This document shows, piece after piece, positions 34,820-45,739 of a stretch of 64,000 bases of DNA; the first letter of the stretch is position 1; the number at the start of each line of letters is the position of its first letter. A program made the position numbers and the translations under genes. The stretch is from positions 113,714,253 to 113,778,252 of the forward strand of contig QVOM02000034.1 in assembly GCA_003586115.2 (NCBI GenBank), in the 5' to 3' direction. Below the pieces are notes generated by a model. It ran no database searches. It saw nothing but the letters and a program-made list of their open reading frames with translations, and was not told where the DNA came from. The stretch comes from Salvator merianae. Lineage: Eukaryota; Chordata; Lepidosauria; Squamata; Teiidae.

Positions 34820-37189
34820 GGGCACCCCTGAGGGTGCTTTCTGCCCCCTGAGATGGACTGCATGTCTAATAGGTGTGGTGACATGTATTTGCCATGGTTC
34901 CCAGTCCTCTGCACGGCTCCTTTTCAGATGCAGCCATAGTTTCTGCCTGAGCAATGAATAAATCCATACCTCTTCTACATAATTAGGAACAAAAGAACAT
35001 AATTTTTGGTTGCAATAATTTCTCCTCATTAGTTAAATGAGAGATGAAGGGAGGCAATTCTGCTTTTTTTAAGAAAGAAATATTAAAGGCTGTAATCACA
35101 CACAAACAAACAAAAAAATCATTTCCAAGCCTGCTCAGAGAAATCTCAGAGAAGCAATTGTTCATAGACCAGTATGTCCCTCCCACTCCTCATAAATTTG
35201 CTATGTTAGGAAATGTAGATTAGAGAAAGATTGAGAACACGAGGGCCACACACCAGAGTCCATGAGTCACTTTCAAGGTACTCCATTTGCTATATCTTCG
35301 CACAGAAACAATTAGCATTAAAAAAAATGGGGGTTACAAAATGAATATTCTTCCAATTAAACTATTACTATTCATTTAGGAGTTTATAAATATTTCAAAT
35401 AAAATAAATATATTTAATGAAATGAAATGGTGCTCCTCCATTTAAAGACAAACTCAAACCTTTGTTTCTCAGGATCCCTGACTGGGACCACTTCCATAAG
35501 ACCGGGTCAAGCTGGAGCAGTCCAGCAGCCAAGGGGGATCAACTGTATTGGAACAAGGCTGTCCACATCTGGATAGATGTCCCCACAGAGTCTCATGCCA
35601 GCCCTGAAGATCACCCGTTCTTTGGAATCAGCATTTGCATTTTCCTATGGAATTTCCATATTCTCCAGAAACATTAGTTTCCAGCCTCAGAGCACCTGCA
35701 GGACCCATTTCAGTAGCACAACTTAATGTGCTGCCAATATGGGTCCTCCCATATTGGAAACAAGTGCCACATTTGCATGCTTCCACAATCCAGTTTAGTT
35801 TTTTTTGAAAAGGTCTACCAGTGTTCTGTGCTACGAAGCCATTTTGGACCACCCAGCCCAGCCTATGTTCCATACTATGTTATTGGAGTGTACTAACAGG
35901 GGTGGGGCCTCTCTGCTATGCTCTGCACCACAGTGTGGAAGAAAAAGGCCTACAGAGGGTCTATGGTCTGCACTGTACTGGATTACCAGTAAGTGCAAAA
36001 AGACTGTCAGACAACTTATGCACCACATGCATTGACATACAATGGAAAGGTCATTCTTCACCCAAATCATTTGATTTAGGCCAAAAATGTATTGGGGTGA
36101 GGTAATGCAAACCACTGGCTGCCTGCATTGCCTATCCCAGTTGCAGGCCAGAGGAATTTCAGAGGCTCACTGCTAATAGCCCACTTCACAAGCAATGTGT
36201 GGAGCCTGGCAAAATAGTATGGTCCTCCAGGCAACATGTGGACTGCTCCAGCTCTCTCCATGGAAACCAGCTGGATCAACTCATTGGTTGGGAATGCTGA
36301 ATGATCTTTTGCTGCATTCCCAAACAAGGAGTACTCCAAGTGAAAGGTTGTTTAGTCAGCAGTGTTTCCTGGGAGACCATATCCCTCAGGGACTGCTCCA
36401 GAGAGTACAAGATGTATTCTCGCATGGCAGTCTGCATAGACTGGGTTGAGTTAGCTCCCTGATGCGTAACAGCAAAACATGGTTAGATTTCCAACCTCAC
36501 ATTCAGACAATATTAGCTTATTAAAAATATCACCTTGGGATGTGAAGAAAAATCCATTTTATCTGACATTGATGGATCAGGATTAAAATAAATGAATTAC
36601 CACTGTATAGATAATCACTTTCATCACTGCTATTACCAGACGTCAAATATTTTGTAGCAAATCTCATGTTGGAGATTAGTTTCTAACAACCTTTACCAAG
36701 CAGATGGTCTGCAATGAAAGAAAATGCATGAGAGAGATAGAGGAAGAGGAATAAAAGGCAGTGGTCCTAGTTTTTCTTTTCTTTTTAATAATATAAAATA
36801 TGCATGTACACAGTGACAGTAAATTTATTCTAAACCAGACTAACTTTCTTTTACATAAAGTGCCTTAACTTATATAGTATTAAAAAGACAAGAGATCCAA
36901 ACATCTACAGATTTTCCAACTTTGCCCAGTTTATGCTAGAGAGGGGAAAAAAGCACCCCTTAATGTCATACTATTTGAAGATCAGAAATAATGTGAGAAG
37001 AAATCAATAAAAATGTGAATAAATACATGTTTAATATTCTAGTAAATAGAGTTCTTACAGAGAAATGGGGGCAGGTACCAGTTATCAAAAGTGCCTACGC
37101 GGACTGCTTAATTTTGCATCCAGCAAAAGTGAACCTAATTCACCACCCTAATATTTTCATCTTCAAGAACAGGTAGCTGGTGTGAGCTA
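34820..37189. other. No gene seen; old repeat-like sequence
   Basis: About 35460-36480 contains words (TTGAAAAGGTCTACCAG, CATTTTGGACCACCCAG, GTTTCCAGCC) also found near 39470-39760 and 59640-59860, indicating an old dispersed repeat of unknown class; ends not resolved. Open frames across it on both strands are not supported as genes. Confidence 0.4.
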
Positions 37190-37317
37190 GGCTGCATCCA
37201 GATGTTGCTTAATTATTCCACTATATTTGGATGTTCTGGAAACAACAATGGAATATCCATGCTGTATTCCAGAATATCCAAATATAGTGGAATAAGTGAA
37301 TGTCTTCTGGATGCAGT
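37190..37317. mobile_element. Palindromic MITE, CTGCATCCAGA family (about 128 bp)
   Basis: Left arm CTGCATCCAGATGTTGCTTA then TTCCACTATATTTGGAT; right arm inverted gives CTGCATCCAGAAGACATTCA then TTCCACTATATTTGGATATT. The arms are nearly identical, so the element folds into one hairpin. The second copy is at 15518-15634. Confidence 0.8.
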
Positions 37318-38370
37318 GTCAGTTTAAAAGAAGGGCTGCCACTATTATGTAGTTTTCAAAAGAGTGGACACTGTAATTCCAGATGTTTCCACTTATATCT
37401 GTTGCTGCCTGCCATCACTACATAGCAGATGGCAAAGAGAGAAAAGACAAAAGAGAAGGCCTTCCATTGTCTGCACTGGCATGTGGATGGCAGGTCCCTA
37501 TTCTGGGATGCAATCTGGAATAAACCTAGTGCAGAAAGGGTCTTAATGAGGCTTTTAGGGTGTTGTAATGATCATTCTTATGAAGAAATATCTTATAATA
37601 ATTATTCTATTAATTCTCCAGAGATACTACCATGCAAAAACATTAAAAACATAGAAAGATTTTTTGGGGGGCATACTCTGCCAGACATAATGCTTTTGTG
37701 GGCTCATGAAATCCAATGTGTTTCTTTCAAAATGATCAATTCATTAGAGCAGCTTTTTTGTTTGTTTACTCAACTATTTGTTGTATGATTGAAAATGAGA
37801 AACAGTCATCCAGTTTCAAGGAAGAAATGCACTTTTCCTTAGCTCAATATATAAATTTAATAATCAGATAGATTTTCCAGGAAGAGAAATATATATGTGT
37901 ATATATATATATATACACACAATTTATTTATAGTGCGTTAATTCTGCATATGGGTTTTACAAGATATTTTTTAATCAATGATTTGAAAAAAATCTCAGCT
38001 TAGTGGTTTACAAAGTATCAAATCAAATTTATTGTTATGTTCAAATAGAACCAAGGCTCTTGCTGCATTTGTAGGTATCCCATACCAGAAAGAGCACTAA
38101 AAGTGTTAGTGTGGAACATAAGAAGCCTCACCCACCTCTGGTATATTCTGTCTACTTATGACAGGACATAATCTAGATCAGCAGGCCCCTGATCTGGCTT
38201 GCCAGTAGTTCTCTCCATCAAGAACCGCACATGTACCACCTTGGGCCAATCTGGGTCATGGAGGCATGCAGAAGGCATGTGTCTATTTTCCAAACAGAGG
38301 TGCCATTTTGATAGTACCAGCTCTGGGATGGACCGCTTTGTTCCTGACCTACTATTCCAGCCCAGAAGAG
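37318..38370. other. No gene; partial MITE copy and old repeat
   Basis: 37465-37545 repeats the right half of the 26582 MITE (GGATGGCAGGTCCCTATTCT through TAGTGCAGAAAGGGTC). A short TA run lies at about 37892-37915. 38085-38370 is an older repeat with words AATCTAGATCAGCAGGCC and CTGATCTGG that recur near 46030 and 61570; the hAT element at 38379 is inserted into its right end. Confidence 0.45.
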
Positions 38371-38378
38371 GTAAGTGC

Positions 38379-38946
38379 TAGGGGTGTGCACGAAGTTTTG
38401 TGCCACTCGAATTTTCATCGAATTTCGTGTTTTCGTTCCCTTCTCATCGAATGCGAAGGGCAACAAAGATCACAAAATTCGAATTACGAAGGTCCCTCAA
38501 TTTTCGATGCATTTCGGGACCTTCGCAATTTGCTGCTGTCTCACCCCCCTAGGCTGCCAGTGCGCGGGCTGACAGTCTAGGGGAAATGAAAGACAGCGAG
38601 CGGGAGACGAGGGAAATCAACAAAAGGAGGGTTTCCCTTCCTTTCATTGATTTCCCTCCTCTCCCACTCGCTGTCTCTCATTCCCCCTAGTCTATCGGTC
38701 ACACGCGCACACTGACAGACTGGGGGGGGGGGAATGAGAGAGAGGCGAGTGTCATCGGAAACAGAGAAATCAAGGCGAAGGATCTTTCCTTCGCCTTGAT
38801 TTCTCTGCTTCCGGTCGTGGCGAAAATCTTCGCCGTGTAGACAAAGGGCTTCATTTTTGCACATATTTTTTCGTGCGAAAATGAAGCCCTGTAGCTTTGC
38901 AGGAATGCAAAGCGAAAGGGGAAAAGTGCCTTCGTGCACACCCCTA
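38379..38946. mobile_element. hAT-type element, hairpin-rich, perfect 8-bp duplication (568 bp)
   Basis: Both ends are TAGGGGTGTGCACGAAG (right end inverted). Flanked by GTAAGTGC on each side (38371-38378 and 38947-38954), 8 of 8 identical, so the borders are exact. Subterminal sequence is rich in TTCG/CGAA words. The interior holds two stacked hairpins: arms GACAGCGAGCGGGAGACGAG with CTCGCTGTCTCTCATTCCCC (38580-38695), and GAAATCAAGGCGAAGGATC with CCTTCGCCTTGATTTC (38768-38808). No transposase coding. The flanking AAGTGCAGAAAGCCC shows it landed in the terminus of an older MITE. Confidence 0.95.
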
Positions 38947-38954
38947 GTAAGTGC

Positions 38955-40772
38955 AGAAAGCCCATAGATAGTTTCCAAAATATGACACATATCTGTAATT
39001 GTCCCCATTATGATCACTGCATTAATTATGTTGTCTTGTTACAAATTTTAAAAATAAAATAAAATTCTCAATGCAGTAAGAAATTATTGAATCACTAAAT
39101 ACTCACCTATTTTTAAAGAGGCTATCTATATGCATAGGACAATTCCATCCTTTTTCTTGAAATGAGTTAAACAAACAAACAAGAATATATCATTTTCAGT
39201 TATTATTACATTAATGAAACTGTACATAATCAATGGCTAGTAAATAGAAAGTTTTTCCAGTGGTTCGGAAAAATGTGCATGCTTTTAGTTATACTTCTAA
39301 GAGGCATGACAGAGATGATTTTAGTGAGCTTTTCAGCACTTGCCAGTATACTGGTCCAGCAGGAGGCCTAGATGTTTTCTGGGCCTCTCATTCTGTATTC
39401 TGGAGCTGCACTCGGGTTACTTCAGCCAAAACCAAAATAGCACAGTTTAGACAACCAAAATGGCCACTTCAACTGGGATAACAGTAGACCTGTTTTAACA
39501 GATCTACCAGCAGTCCAGAGGCTTTTGGAATAGAACAGGGAAGCATGTGGAAGGACACATGCCTCTCTGTCCTGACCGTCAGAGCTCTCACAGCAGGCTG
39601 GGAAGCTCATGCAAGCTTTGGAGCAGCACAAGGCCTGTCCCAGAACAGGCCAACCAAGTGTGGAGTGCTTTCTCTGGAACAGTTGGATTGCTCCAACAGA
39701 GACCCATTCCAGTCAGATCCAGTTGAAGTGTTCCAGACCCTACAAGTGTGGAAATGGCCAGTGATTTTTCAACAAACAATAGTGCTAATAACAGTAATGT
39801 CAGCAATAATTGTACCCAAAGCATCAGTAAAATTTCTGCAAGTAGAACATCAAAATATGAAGGTGGTGCACTTAGTGATTAAATACGTCTTTGCCCATTC
39901 CTGTTATAAAGGAGAAAATTTCCAAAACAGATAAGTATTAAAGTCTAAGGATAGAGAAATTTGAGAGCAAAACCATTCATGGGATTAATTTCTACATGAA
40001 ATAGCAGAAGGTAGGGCCTTGGGTAAGGGATTTTAAAGGGACTAGGAGGGACAGTGGGGCAGTAAAAAGTACAGTGTTAAAATACACAAATAAACCAGCC
40101 AAGATGTAAGGTTCACAGGTTTCTAAAAATAACTGTCTACAATGTACATGCTTGTGGTCTGTAACCTTCTGTGAGCAGGAGCACCTAGGCATCTGCTGCT
40201 AATACATGTTGTAAAATAAAGAAATATACACCTTTTATGAGAAAAAAGGGAGATAACACAGCTAAGTAATTATTCAAACGTGAATGTATCTTTTTTTGAA
40301 TTGCTATCTTATCTTTGTTTAAATTGCATAGACGGGATGTTCTTCCTGCCAACATTTTGGTTAGAATATTGCATCGAAGTACATGTAAGGGTCACAGACC
40401 CTTTATTTGGCCAACTTTACATCTTTGATGTAACACAAATATGTATAGTCATAGTCCTATAAGTTCATAGAGCATAAATCAGCATCATCCATAATACCGT
40501 GTATAATGGCCAGTATTGTACTATAGAACAAGTGTAAAAATCTCTCAGTGTGATAATGCCAAGCTATGAGTTAGTTGTTATTGAAGAGAGCATTTACAAA
40601 GTTGAGTTTGATGCTCTTGGTGTCATCCTCATTTTTTGAGGGTACTACATATATTATCTACATATATTATCCAATTTTAATCTAAAGAAAGCATGTCTTG
40701 CAAAATATTATACTGTATTACAAACTTTAAGAAGAGTATCCACTTACTCAAAAACATACAAATTAACAAAGC
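38955..40772. other. No gene seen; spacer with old repeat at about 39350-39760
   Basis: 39350-39760 shares words with 35800-35870 and 59640-59860 (see there). Open frames at 39545-39934 (plus) and 39588-39824 (minus) cross that repeat and are not convincing genes. Confidence 0.4.
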
Positions 40773-41004
40773 AATGTACATCAAAATCTGACATATAGTC
40801 AAAGAGGCACCAAGTCCACAAATTGCTATGTGCAGTTAAAAGGTTATAATACTTCAAATACAGAATTGCTATTTGGCAATTGACATTTAGAAGTGTTATA
40901 CTTATGGGAACTTCTGTATCTGAAGTATTATAACCTTTTAACTGCACATAGCAATTTGTGGACTCAGTGCCCCTTTGAATATAAGCCAGTTTTCAATGTA
41001 CATT
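40773..41004. repeat. Near-perfect 232-bp palindrome (foldback element)
   Basis: The left half (40773-40882) and right half (40908-41004) are reverse complements over about 95-105 bp with few mismatches; for example GTCCACAAATTGCTATGTGC on the left answers GCACATAGCAATTTGTGGAC on the right, and AGTTAAAAGGTTATAATACT answers AGTATTATAACCTTTTAACT. The outermost words are AATGTACATC and AATGTACATT. The spacer is about 25 bp. No obvious target duplication; a TIR-type MITE or an inverted duplication are both possible. Confidence 0.9.
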
Positions 41005-42190
41005 GTATAATATCTATTGTACATTTTATGTGCAAGGACTAGGGCAGCATCCATTCCACTGATGCATTGACCCATCATACCCAACCCTATGTTTCATGCT
41101 ATGTCTTTACTTATTTAAAATATTTATACACTACTTCCCATTCAAATATAATTTTGAAGCGGTGTACAAAGACCAAAAGCACAGTTTTTTGACATAGCGC
41201 AGTTGAGGCATTACAGCTTGCAGAACATTCTTGTGGCAATGTTTCTTGCTGTATAAGAGTTAAGGAAATGCAACTATTTATGTCCAGCTTCAAAAAGAAG
41301 CGATAAGCTATCCTTCAGCAGATATCCATAAAGGAAAATCACTTTTCTGTAGGATATTGTAAAATTTAATTGTAGGGTGGAGAAATATTTTTGAGGTGTG
41401 AAGTATGGCTGCAAAATCCTTCAAAGTTTATAAAAGTCCCTTGGAATGAGTGGAAAGGTGACTTAAGTCCCATTTATTTCAAAGGCAATTAAGTGCAATC
41501 CTCTCTATTCCTCACAGTGCTTTCTGCTAGAGAAGTGAATCATCAGATAATAATTAGATCCATGGAGAAAGGATTCACAATTCAACTGAGCAATACCTTT
41601 TGAGCTGGTATTTGAAGCCGATCCACAGGATAGTTTCAAAAGGATAGTGTCAATTCAACTCAGATTTTTCACATAAGGTACTGGAAAACAGTAGTCTTTA
41701 AGGCATACAGAACCCTTTTGGGGAAAAAACCCCTCAATATTTTTAAAGTGTGCTTCTTTATCCAAAAAGGAGATTGTTACAATATGTTCAGTTAAAAATG
41801 CACTAAACTTTTAGTAAGGATTATTCTCTGTATCCTCAAAACAGTGACTATGGTCAATTGAATTTTACTGTGCTACAAATGCACATATAGGGCCTGTTAA
41901 AAATGTTCAGAAACTAAAATCAAAACTTCAGTTTGAAATAGAACTGAGCACCCATTTGTTCAGCTCAACAGCAAATCATTTAATCTAACAACAGCAAATC
42001 ATTTAATCATTTATTTGTGTTTGATTTTGAACTTGTTCGGAAATGAAAAAATACATTTTTTTCCTACTAAACCCCCCTTTTTAAGGGCAAAAACACCACA
42101 AACACAAACTGTTTGACCAAATTGTTTGTGTTCATGAGTAGGGATTGATTCAGTTCAGTTTGATTGAACTTCTAATTTGATTTTGAACTC
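41005..42190. other. Spacer with LINE/SINE-tail-like stretch
   Basis: 41108-41180 (TTATTTAAAATATTTATACAC through GAAGCGGTGTACAAAG) is the antisense of a common sauropsid retroposon tail. 41885-42180 is AT-rich with AACTTCAGTTTGA/TTGATTTTGAACTCC words, a possible old non-autonomous DNA element. No exon. Confidence 0.4.
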
Positions 42191-42193
42191 CTT

Positions 42194-43366
42194 GGGCCTG
42201 TTTGCACTTGTAACTAGTAAGCGTCAGGAACGCTCACTAGACAAGTGCATTTGCACAGGCAGCCGGCTGTAACGACCGGCAGCGGACCTCATCTGCTGCC
42301 AATCGTTACTACTGCTAGACAAGGAAAAAGGTGTAAGAATCCTCACCTGAAGCTCAAAGTGAGCTTCAGGTGATGCTTCGTTTGCACCTACCTAGTCAAC
42401 GGTGGTGGCAGCAGCCCACCCATCACACATGCATGATCTCGCAATCATGCAATGCATGATGGGTAATGGGGCTTACCCCTGCGCAAGGGCCTGAATGAGT
42501 TTGTGTGAGGCCCCAGTAGGGCCCACGCTGCCGCAATCAGGCCTGGAATGCCGGATGGGACCGCGCTGTGCCCCGTCCTTCGTTTCAGTGCCCAATTGTA
42601 GGCGTGAAGGGTGGTCGCTGTGGCAGTGGCGTACAAGCATCAGGCCACTGCCATGGCGACCAGGAGGCCTGCACAGTGCACATGGTGATGATATGATCGC
42701 GTGTGCACACTGGGTCCCTCCCCCCATAGCACGATCCGGACTTCCCGATTGGGCCCGTGGCACCCCAATTGGGCATGTCTGGCCCAATCAGGGCAGCCTG
42801 ATCACCCCAATGAGGCTGGGCATGCCCGATCAGGGGGCCACAGGTTGAATCGGGAAGGCCAGATGGCGCTACAGGGAGAGGGATCCAGTGTGCACGCGCA
42901 ATCGCGTAATCTCCATGCACACTGCGTGGGCTTCCCAGTTGCCATGGCAGCGGCCTGATGCTTGTAGGTCGCTGCTGCAGTGACTGCCCTTCATGTCCAT
43001 GATCGGGCACCGAAACTCTGGATGGGGTGCATCGTGGCTCCATCCAGTGTCACAGGCCCAGTCGCAGCAGTGTGGGCCTGACTGGGGCCTCGCACGGGTC
43101 CATTTGGGTCTGCGCGAAGGGTTAGGCCCTATTGCCCACTGCACGTGGGGCTGCTGCAGTCACCATGGCAGCAGCCAGCTGCTTGCCGGCCACTGTCGTG
43201 GCTAGGATCAGGCATGGATACTGGCATTCACACTCGTGAATGCCAGTAGCCAGCCTCGGGTAAGTTTTCAGGCCCCATAGTGCAGATGGTGTCTGCATGA
43301 TGGGGTCTGTTCCATGCTAGAATGGGCTAATTAGCCCATTCTTGCATGGAAAGTGCGAACAGGCCC
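42194..43366. mobile_element. Large CpG-rich foldback element, GGGCCTGTT-terminus family (1,173 bp), CTT duplication
   Basis: Starts GGGCCTGTTTGCACTTG and ends, in reverse complement, GGGCCTGTTCGCACTTTCC; exact CTT on both sides (42191-42193, 43367-43369). The two halves are long inverted repeats about a centre near 42780: left TACAAGCATCAGGCC / CTGCCATGGCGACC, right inverted CTACAAGCATCAGGCC / GCTGCCATGGCAACTGG, and left CCCAATTGGGCATG against right CATGCCCGATCAGGG. Strikingly GC- and CpG-rich in AT-rich surroundings. Overlapping open frames on both strands are expected from the symmetry and composition; no transposase motif is visible. Confidence 0.85.
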
Positions 43367-43369
43367 CTT

Positions 43370-43984
43370 ACCTTGAATCTGGAGCTTTTTCTTTCCTCCT
43401 TGCTCCATGAGTTAGAACTTACCTAGTAGCATGGCAACTTGAGTCAATTGTTTAGACCTACATCTGAAGTAGAAGAACCAAGATGGCAGGAGATGGCAGA
43501 AGACTACAGTATTTGGAAAGTAAAGCCCATTTATTCTCACAGTTTGCTCTACTCTCCATTCTCAAAAAAAAGAATGAAAATATTTAGTTTTGTTGTTGTT
43601 GTTGTTAGAAAAAACACCATACAGCACACCTGGAAACAGTAGACTTTGGCTCCTTTGGAAATTCATGGTGTCATTAGTCATGATAATGTCTCATGTGTAA
43701 ACAAACCTGGCCACAAAGGTGAATTTCATCCTGACGATTGATAAGATGAGGAATGTCAGATTGAACATCGATTATCCTATAGCAGACTTTTGGCTGAGGG
43801 CAAATTGAAGGTGCCTACAGAAATGTGCATATTATGTGTCCTCCAGCTAGGAAGAAATCAATGGATCTAGTTGGACACCTTTTATTTGTCCTGTGTGAGG
43901 TTTGTCTATTTTCCATCTCCATTCTCCTACAGGTAACAGCCCTACTGCCCTACTTGTGAGGACTGCTGGTCTAAAAGTACATTT
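43370..43984. other. No gene seen; spacer
   Basis: A short (TTG)n run at about 43590-43607. No exon supported. Confidence 0.35.
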
Positions 43985-43986
43985 TC

Positions 43987-44053
<67 letters not shown>

Positions 44054-44063
44054 CTCTCTCTTT
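43985..44063. repeat. (TTTC)n microsatellite
   Basis: About 17 nearly perfect TTTC units, then CT-rich sequence; immediately followed by a foldback-element fragment. Confidence 0.95.
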
Positions 44064-44083
44064 CTTCTTTCCAATGCTAGCTG

Positions 44084-44245
44084 AAATGCTTGGGGTGATC
44101 AGGCCGCCCCAATCAGGCTGGGCATGCCTGATTGGGGTGCTGCGGGCCCGAATGGGAAGGCCAGATCACGCTATGTGGGGAGGGACCCCGTGCACACCCG
44201 TGATCATGTCATCGCCGTGCGCACTGCTCAGGCCTAATGCAAGGT
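44084..44245 (+). mobile_element. Fragment of the 42194-type foldback element
   Basis: GGTGATCAGGCCGCCCCAAT, GGCTGGGCATGCCTGATTGG and GGGAAGGCCAGATCACG match 42790-42890 closely in the same orientation. Both termini are lost. It abuts the TTTC microsatellite, so it is a truncated or recombined copy. Confidence 0.75.
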
Positions 44246-44715
44246 GGGCTATTAGACTGGTTTTTGCAGGTTGGGGCTTCTGGCCTTGCACAGGGAAGGA
44301 CCAGCTGGGATAACTTACTAGATACATCTTTAACTTACATTAATATTGCATTTCTGTGTTTGTTTCTTTAAAAAAAAACAAAACACTAATTTTGGCATGT
44401 TTTCTTCTATATAAATGGAAATGAAAAGTGTCAAATGTTGAAAACAGTGAAAAATTCTGGCTTCCTTTTTTTTTTATTTTTTAGCCTCTACTTGTTTTTT
44501 TAGTCTGCCTTTTTCCACCACGCTTTACTTTGGGGCTTTCAACCAGTACCCTGCATAAAAAAATTTTTGGGACAAAAGTGGGTCTCTTTCTTCCTTGTGG
44601 TGGGGTAGAGACTATATGCTAAAATCATAAGATTATCTAGAAAGAACTCTGGGAGCTTTATAAAATGATGATGCACAATTTTTCATGAGACTGGCAGAAA
44701 TAGTGAAAGAAGTCC
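44246..44715. other. No gene seen; spacer
   Basis: AT-rich with several T and A homopolymers. No exon supported. Confidence 0.35.
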
Positions 44716-44839
44716 TTCCTTCCTTCCTTCCTTCCTTCCTTCCTTCCTTCCTTCCTTCCTTCCTGCCTGCCTGCCTGCCTGCCTGCCTTCCTGCCTTCCT
44801 GCCTTTCTGCCTTCCTGCCTTCCTGCCTTCCTGCCTTCT
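44716..44839. repeat. (CTTC)n/(CTGC)n/(CTTCCTGC)n microsatellite
   Basis: About 12 CTTC units, then 6 CTGC units, then a higher-order alternation of CTTC and CTGC: a diverging compound tetranucleotide array. Open frames across it are artefacts. Confidence 0.95.
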
Positions 44840-45739
44840 CAGAAGCATGATTTATTTTTCAACCATGGTGTTTCCCTTTATTTTTTATTGGTGTACAGTA
44901 TTTCATTGCTCATTGAACTTAATTTCTAATCCCACTTTGACAACTTCTCCATCTCCTCCTCCTCCTTTGAATCCATCTCAATTAAAAATTTATGAAGAAT
45001 AAAATAGTTCCAGTGTAAGTGCTACTTTGAGCAAAGCTATTCATATTCCAACCTTACACCTTCTCTGTTTCTTCCCCTCTTTATTACACCATCTATGGAG
45101 GTGGAGGGAAAAGCCTACTACTTTTTAATAAAGATAGAGCTACACTGAAACATAAAAGGAGACACAACTGAATAACATAGACCTTTTAGACACAAATGTT
45201 GTTTAATTGGACAACATGCTGATTATAATAAAAGCCAAACCCTCCCTGAGAGCCAAGTTCCAGTTGCTTTTCAGTTAAAGAGAAGTCAGAAGCATTATTA
45301 GAAAAGGCACCCATGGATTCTCATGCAGCTTTGGAGCTTTTTGACTGTAGTTTTTGAAATTGTTTATCTTCTGTCCCCAACCACACATCAAAAACCAGAT
45401 TTTGATCCCTACAATGGCATAGTTTCTTTCACAAGCTATCCTGTCCTAAGTCTTTTCTGGATGCAGACTGCAAATATATTTTTCAGGACAGAAGTGTTTG
45501 GTTTTTTTTAGCAACTAAATTAATGTTCTATAACCTTTCTTTCATATTCCCTGTTTGAGCCCTATCCTTATTTTATTTTATTTTATTTTACTTTACTTTC
45601 CATTTTTATCTGAGTATGCACATATGTGTGTGCATGTGTACATCATGTCACTTATGAATCTCAAGGCATGTTCAGATTACATTATATAACTCTGATAGTC
45701 CTCACACCCAGTTTCTCCAGAGTGACAGATAAGGAGAGT
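44840..45739. other. No gene seen; spacer
   Basis: AT-rich; a (TTTTA)n run near 45571-45592. No exon supported. Confidence 0.35.

Noticed and set aside
42445..43205. Several overlapping open frames of 85-152 codons in the GC-rich foldback
   Set aside because: High GC and inverted symmetry produce long chance frames on both strands; no transposase motif seen.
43847..44084. Frames across the TTTC repeat (KERKKERK or FLSFFLSF)
   Set aside because: Microsatellite artefacts.
44633..45002. Frames across the CTTC/CTGC array
   Set aside because: Microsatellite artefacts.
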